DNA of 64,000 bases, taken from contig NZ_JH165054.1 of assembly GCF_000227295.1 (NCBI RefSeq), forward strand, positions 1,610,550 to 1,674,549. The letters are read 5' to 3'. The notes under the pieces were generated by a model, which worked only from the letters and a program-made list of their open reading frames with translations, had not been told where the DNA came from and made no database searches. Below, in pieces: positions 60,198 through 64,000 of this stretch. Numbering within the stretch: position 1 is the stretch's first letter; every line of letters begins with the position of its first letter. This DNA comes from Cutibacterium avidum ATCC 25577 (GTDB lineage: Bacteria; Actinomycetota; Actinomycetes; Propionibacteriales; Propionibacteriaceae). The translations under genes and the position numbers were made by a program.

Positions 60198-61496
60198 GTG
60201 ACGTCCAGCCCGTCCACTGACCGAACCGAGAACGACGGAGTGGCCGCCGTCATCGTGCTGGCTGCCGGCGGTGGCACCCGCATGAAGTCCTCGAAGTCCA
60301 AGCTGCTCCACGAGGTCGCCGGTCGACCCATGCTGTCGTGGGCCATTGGAGCGGCACGCGGACTCAGCCCAGAGCATCTCGTCGTGGTCGTCGGACATCG
60401 TCGCGATCAGGTAGAGGCCCATCTAGCTGATGACGCCCCCGACGTCACCACCGCTGTTCAGGCCGAGCAGAAAGGCACCGGCCACGCCGTCGCCTGTGGT
60501 CTCGAGGGGCTGGGACAACTTCACGGCGAGGTCGTCGTCACCTATGGTGACGTCCCGATGCTGACCGGAGAAACCCTCCAACAGATGGTCGAGGTCCACC
60601 GCGAGCGTCGCAATCTCGTCACCGTCCTCACTGCCGAGGTCGATGATCCCACTGGCTATGGACGCATCCTCCGCGACGGAGAGACCGTCGTCGGGATCGT
60701 CGAGCACAAGGACGCCGACGAGGCTCAGAGGGCCGTTCGAGAGATCAACTCCGGCATATACGTCTTTGACGCCGAGGCCCTGCGTGACGGCGTCTCCAAA
60801 CTGTCCAACGACAACGCTCAGGGCGAGTATTACCTCACCGACGTCGTCACCATGGCTGCCGATGGCACCGTCGAGGTTCCCGGTCGCGGTCGCGTCGGCG
60901 CCTTCCGTACCGACGACGTCTGGCAGACCGAGGGAGTCAATGACCGGGTACAGCTGGCCCGTATGAATGCCGAGGTCAACCGACGCATCGTCACCGCATG
61001 GATGCGGTCCGGGGTCACCGTTATCGATCCGTCCTCCACCTGGATCCAGCCGGATGTCGATCTCGCCAATGACGTCACCCTGTATCCCGACGTTTTCCTC
61101 AGCGGAGCCACGACGATCGCCTCCGGAGCCACCATCGGACCGGATGTCACCGTCACCGACTCCGAGATTCGGGAAGGGGCCACCATCACTCGGTCCGAGA
61201 TCACCCTCGCGGTCGTCGGTGAGGGAGTGCGCGTCGGCCCGTTCTCCAACATCCGCCCCGGCTCCGTCCTCGACCGCGACGCCAAGGTCGGAGCCTTCGT
61301 CGAGACCAAGAACACCCACGTCGGAACCGAGGCTGTCATACCCCACATGGCCTACGTCGGCGATTCCGAGGTGACCGCAGGATCCTCCGTCGTTGCCGGA
61401 TCCGTCCTCTCCCGGGAGTGCGCCGCTCCCGCCACCGACTCGGACGTCATGTCCGACAGCCAAGACGACACCCTCAACCCGGAGGCTGACCAGTGA
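60198..61496 (+). CDS. glmU: GlmU: N-acetylglucosamine-1-phosphate uridyltransferase with shortened acetyltransferase domain
   Basis: A 432-residue protein. The uridyltransferase half (1 to about 245) is complete: LAAGGGTRMKSSKSKLLH, VQAEQKGTGHA, TYGDVPML, NSGIYVF and ALRDGVSKLSNDNAQGEYYLTD. The left-handed beta-helix half starts normally, through PFSNIRPGS, VGAFVETKNTHVG and IPHMAYVGD (382-389, with the catalytic His). The usual following coils, NIGAGT...NYDG...VFVGSDTQLVAPV, are missing and the sequence goes to a last coil-like VTAGSSVVAGSVLSRE, then a polar tail. This looks like an in-frame internal deletion of about 45 residues that removes acetyl-CoA-binding sites. GTG 60198 has gggggag upstream. 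Confidence 0.88.
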   Translation: MTSSPSTDRTENDGVAAVIVLAAGGGTRMKSSKSKLLHEVAGRPMLSWAIGAARGLSPEHLVVVVGHRRDQVEAHLADDAPDVTTAVQAEQKGTGHAVACGLEGLGQLHGEVVVTYGDVPMLTGETLQQMVEVHRERRNLVTVLTAEVDDPTGYGRILRDGETVVGIVEHKDADEAQRAVREINSGIYVFDAEALRDGVSKLSNDNAQGEYYLTDVVTMAADGTVEVPGRGRVGAFRTDDVWQTEGVNDRVQLARMNAEVNRRIVTAWMRSGVTVIDPSSTWIQPDVDLANDVTLYPDVFLSGATTIASGATIGPDVTVTDSEIREGATITRSEITLAVVGEGVRVGPFSNIRPGSVLDRDAKVGAFVETKNTHVGTEAVIPHMAYVGDSEVTAGSSVVAGSVLSRECAAPATDSDVMSDSQDDTLNPEADQ

Positions 61497-62461
61497 GTGG
61501 AACCACCCGTCCGAACAACAAGCACCTCATGATCTGCTCAGGACGGGCCTATCCCGAACTTGCCGAGCAGATCGCCGCCGAACTCGGCGTCGACCTCGTC
61601 CCCTCGCGTCAGGTCACCTACGCCAACTCCGAGATCTACGTGCAGTTCCAGGAGTCCGTGCGTGGTTGCGACGCTTTCGTCATCCAGTCCCACAGCGCCC
61701 CGGTGAACGAGGCCATGATGGAGCAGCTCATCATGATCGACGCCCTCAAGAGGGCATCGGCCAAGCGCATCACCGTGGTTTCCCCGTTCTACCCCTACGC
61801 CCGCCAGGACAAGAAGCACCTGGGCCGCGAGCCCATCTCCGCTCGCCTCATGGCCGACCTCTACCAGGCTGCCGGTGCTGACCGGATCATGTCGGTGGAC
61901 CTGCACGCCGCCCAGATCCAGGGGTTCTTCGATGGGCCGGTCGATCACCTGTGGGCCTTGCCGGTGCTCGCCGACTACGTCGCCTCCAAGTACGACAACT
62001 CCGACATGGTCGTCGTCTCCCCGGATGCCGGTCGTGTGCGTCTGGCCGACATGTGGACCGACAAGATCGGTTGTCAGCTGGCCATCATCCACAAGCGTCG
62101 CGATCCGAACAAGGCCAACGAGACGACCACCCATGAGGTCGTCGGCGAGGTCGAGGGCAAGACCTGTCTGCTCGTCGACGACATGATCGACACCGCCGGC
62201 ACGATGTGCCAGGCTGCCTCGGCCCTCAAGAAGCGCGGTGCCAAGCGCGTCATCGCGGCCGCCACTCACCCGATCCTGTCGGATCCGGCTGCTGAGCGCA
62301 TCAACAATTCCCCGATCGAGGAGCTCATCGTCACCAACACGCTCAGGATCCGTGACGACATCAACATCCCCTCGATGACGGTGTTGTCCATCGCCCCGCT
62401 CATCGCGAAGGCGATTCAGGAGGTCTTCGAGGACGGGTCGGTCACCAGCCTGTTCCGCTGA
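61493..62461 (+). CDS. prs: Ribose-phosphate pyrophosphokinase
   Basis: A 322-residue PRPP synthase. Motifs: SGRAYPELAEQIA, YANSEIYVQFQESVRGCD, the ATP loop PFYPYARQDKK, the PRPP-binding VDLHAAQIQGFF and the ribose-5-phosphate loop LLVDDMIDTAGTM. It supplies PRPP for nucleotides, histidine, tryptophan and NAD. GTG 61493 overlaps glmU by 4 nt, the classic glmU-prs pairing of actinobacteria. A terminator follows. Confidence 0.95.
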   Translation: MSGTTRPNNKHLMICSGRAYPELAEQIAAELGVDLVPSRQVTYANSEIYVQFQESVRGCDAFVIQSHSAPVNEAMMEQLIMIDALKRASAKRITVVSPFYPYARQDKKHLGREPISARLMADLYQAAGADRIMSVDLHAAQIQGFFDGPVDHLWALPVLADYVASKYDNSDMVVVSPDAGRVRLADMWTDKIGCQLAIIHKRRDPNKANETTTHEVVGEVEGKTCLLVDDMIDTAGTMCQAASALKKRGAKRVIAAATHPILSDPAAERINNSPIEELIVTNTLRIRDDINIPSMTVLSIAPLIAKAIQEVFEDGSVTSLFR

Positions 62462-62472
62462 CACGACAGCTC

Positions 62473-62509
62473 AGCCGCCCATGGCACCGCTTGTGCTGTG
62501 GGCGGCTTT
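62473..62509 (+). terminator. Terminator after prs
   Basis: agccgccca (62473-62481) pairs with tgggcggct (62499-62507), with inner gcac/gtgc reinforcing the loop, then ttt. It lies 12 nt after the prs stop. Confidence 0.75.
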
Positions 62510-62645
62510 GCATTTGGGGGACGACGTCGTCGTGCCGTACAGTGGCCCTGCTTGGCGAGGGACCGCAAGGTCCGTGATCGACTGGCCGCCCGATTGGGCA
62601 TCCTCTCGTCGAGCCGTTTCACGTCAACGAGAAGGAGAAACTGCC

Positions 62646-63263
62646 ATGGCAGACATCATTCACCTCAAGGCCGAAGAGCGTACCGAGTTCGGTAAGGGCG
62701 CTGCTCGTCGCATCCGTCGTGACGACAAGGTTCCCGCCGTCATGTACGGTCGCGACCACGACCCGATCCATGTGACCCTCGAGGGCCACGCCACCCTCCT
62801 CGCGCTGCGTACCGAGAACCCGCTGCTGTCGATCGAGATTGAGGGCAAGGAGCCCGTGCTCGCCCTGCCGAAGGACGTCCAGCGTGACGTTCTCAAGGGC
62901 TTCGTCCGTCACGTCGACCTGCTGTCCGTGCGTCGTGGCGAGAAGGTTGACGTCAACGTCGCCCTGCGCATCACCGGTGAGTCGGCTCCTGGCACCATCG
63001 CCATGACCGAGTTCAACGAGATCGAGGTCGAGGCCGACCTGCTCAACATCCCGGAGCTCATCGAGATCGACGTCACCGGCCTCGAAGCCGGCACCACCAT
63101 CTACCTCGGCGACGTCAAGCTCCCCGAGGGCACCACCCTCAAGGGTGACCCGGAGGCCGTCGCTGCCACCGTCGCCTTCCCGGAGACCGAGTACGCCGAG
63201 GATGAGGAGTCCGAGGGTGAGGACGCCGAGGGCGGGTCCGAGATGAAGGCCGAGGACGAGTGA
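62646..63263 (+). CDS. rplY: 50S ribosomal protein L25/general stress protein Ctc
   Basis: A 205-residue long-form L25 (Ctc/TL5). Residues 1-95 are the 5S-rRNA-binding domain (EERTEFGKGAARRIRRDDKVPAV in part: TEFGKGAARRIRR and PAVMYG), the rest is the TL5 C-terminal domain with VDVNVALRITGES and an acidic tail (DEESEGEDAEGG). The ATG has aaggag at 62632-62637. It precedes pth with a 4-nt overlap, a conserved order. Confidence 0.93.
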   Translation: MADIIHLKAEERTEFGKGAARRIRRDDKVPAVMYGRDHDPIHVTLEGHATLLALRTENPLLSIEIEGKEPVLALPKDVQRDVLKGFVRHVDLLSVRRGEKVDVNVALRITGESAPGTIAMTEFNEIEVEADLLNIPELIEIDVTGLEAGTTIYLGDVKLPEGTTLKGDPEAVAATVAFPETEYAEDEESEGEDAEGGSEMKAEDE

Positions 63264-63862
63264 GCCCTTCCTGGCTCGTGATCGGGCTCGGCAACCCGGG
63301 CCCGCGCTATGACGGCACCCGACACAACGTCGGGGTGGACGTCATCACCGAGTTGTGCCGTCGGGCCGTCGAGAAGCTCTCGTCGGCCCGTGGGCAGCGG
63401 GCTGAGCTGGCTCGCACTCGCATCGGCTCGGCTGGTCTCGGCGTCCCGGCTGCGGACGCCCAGATCGTCACCTTGATGCGCAGCCGTACCTACATGAATG
63501 AGTCGGGGATCGCCGTCCGCAAGGTCGCGGGCTTCGCAGGTATCACCCCTGATCACCTCATCGTCATCCATGACGAGATCGATCTCGACCCTGGCCGTCT
63601 ACGTCTCAAGTGCGGAGGCGGGGACAACGGACACAACGGGTTGAAGTCCATTCGAGCCCATCTGCACACCGGTGACTTCATTCGGGTGCGGGTTGGTGTA
63701 GGTCGTCCTCCGGGCCGTCAGGACCCTGCCGACTGGGTACTGGCCCGCGTTCCCGCCAAGCAGCGCGCTGACATGGACGTTCAGGTGGCCATGGCCGCCG
63801 ACGCCGTCGAGACGATCATCACCCACGGACTGACGGTGGCCCAGAACCGTTTCAATTCCTGA
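63260..63862 (+). CDS. pth: Peptidyl-tRNA hydrolase
   Basis: A 200-residue esterase that frees tRNA from aborted peptidyl-tRNAs. Motifs: LVIGLGNPGPRYDGTRHNVG with the catalytic His, MNESGIAV, IHDEIDLDPGRLRLKCGGG and GDNGHNGLKSI. GTG 63260 overlaps the L25 gene stop. Length is standard. Confidence 0.95.
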   Translation: MSPSWLVIGLGNPGPRYDGTRHNVGVDVITELCRRAVEKLSSARGQRAELARTRIGSAGLGVPAADAQIVTLMRSRTYMNESGIAVRKVAGFAGITPDHLIVIHDEIDLDPGRLRLKCGGGDNGHNGLKSIRAHLHTGDFIRVRVGVGRPPGRQDPADWVLARVPAKQRADMDVQVAMAADAVETIITHGLTVAQNRFNS

Positions 63863-63865
63863 CGC

Positions 63866-64000
63866 TCACCAGCTCGACGGAGGCTGGATCTGCGGAAACT
63901 GCGGCATGAAGGGCAGCTGGCCCAACTTGTCGGGGCGTGCCCGCAGCCATTCCGAGAGCTGATCACGTCGGCGCACCAGCTCGGGGCCTCCCTCGCCCTT
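63866..64000 (-). CDS. C-terminal end of an unidentified protein
   Basis: The minus strand is open from base 64000 to a TGA at 63866-63868, giving 44 residues: ELVRRRDQLSEWLRARPDKLG followed by QLPFMPQFPQIQPPSSW. It converges with pth, 3 nt apart. The rest of the gene lies outside the window and the fragment was not recognised. Confidence 0.5.
   Translation of the reverse strand, partial: KGEGGPELVRRRDQLSEWLRARPDKLGQLPFMPQFPQIQPPSSW

Noticed and set aside
61340-61496. Frameshift as the explanation for the short GlmU
   Set aside because: Neither alternative frame encodes beta-helix coils, and the prs start overlaps the stop, so the deletion is in frame.

Overview
The window reads as one contiguous piece of a high-GC Gram-positive chromosome. 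Gene content points to the Actinobacteria, most likely the propionibacteria (Cutibacterium/Propionibacterium-like). The indicators are a large B12 pathway with fused genes, the actinobacterial XPB-type helicase with its partner protein, DUF3263/DUF3027/DUF2530 proteins, a solo GroEL with a GGM tail under CIRCE control, a DtxR/IdeR regulator, a UDPGP-family pyrophosphorylase and a Glp/GlpR-like pair. GTG and TTG starts and 4-nt ATGA/GTGA overlaps are frequent. The species cannot be fixed by reading alone. All identifications rest on motifs and family knowledge; no search was run.

Layout. 1-1127: end of a cobalt ECF importer (cbiQ, cbiO). 1195-10783: adenosylcobalamin synthesis (cbiT, cobO, a CobB-CobD fusion, cobA, cobK, a CobT-CobU fusion, cobS, a BtuF-like protein) with two cobalamin riboswitches. 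10863-16757: tRNA-Thr, luxS, manA, DUF3263, groEL behind two CIRCE operators, and two P/Q/Y-rich membrane proteins. 17085-24334: CPBP protease, cutC, secreted serine hydrolase, XPB helicase and partner. 24500-36874: nagB, cold-shock protein, DUF3027, purine permease, serC, nagA, dtxR, thioredoxin, sugar porter, plus unknowns. 36878-41880: tRNA-Arg, multidomain PIG-L deacetylase, UDP-glucose pyrophosphorylase, mscL. 41995-47813: SAF protein, FmdB, 5-FCL, then a Glp (MoeA-like)/GNAT/GlpR-like division module and a MauE-thioredoxin fusion.

47866-50781 is the only accessory-looking stretch. It follows tRNA-Ala, is richer in A+T in its second half, and holds small phage- or plasmid-like genes and a decayed HNH endonuclease; no integrase or second att copy was found. 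50782-64000 returns to core genes: corA, a uracil permease, a protein O-mannosyltransferase, the rsmI-tatD-rsmA-ispE-marR chain, tetR, tRNA-Gln, glmU, prs, the L25/Ctc gene, pth and one gene cut by the window end.

The most notable points are these: a GlmU that appears to have lost, by an in-frame internal deletion, the part of its acetyltransferase domain that binds acetyl-CoA; a MoeA-like protein whose catalytic motifs are all altered and which sits beside a GNAT protein and a SepX/GlpR-like membrane protein, as expected of a division scaffold; two fused cobalamin enzymes; a MauE-thioredoxin fusion; and a large deacetylase with carbohydrate-binding-like domains but no signal peptide.
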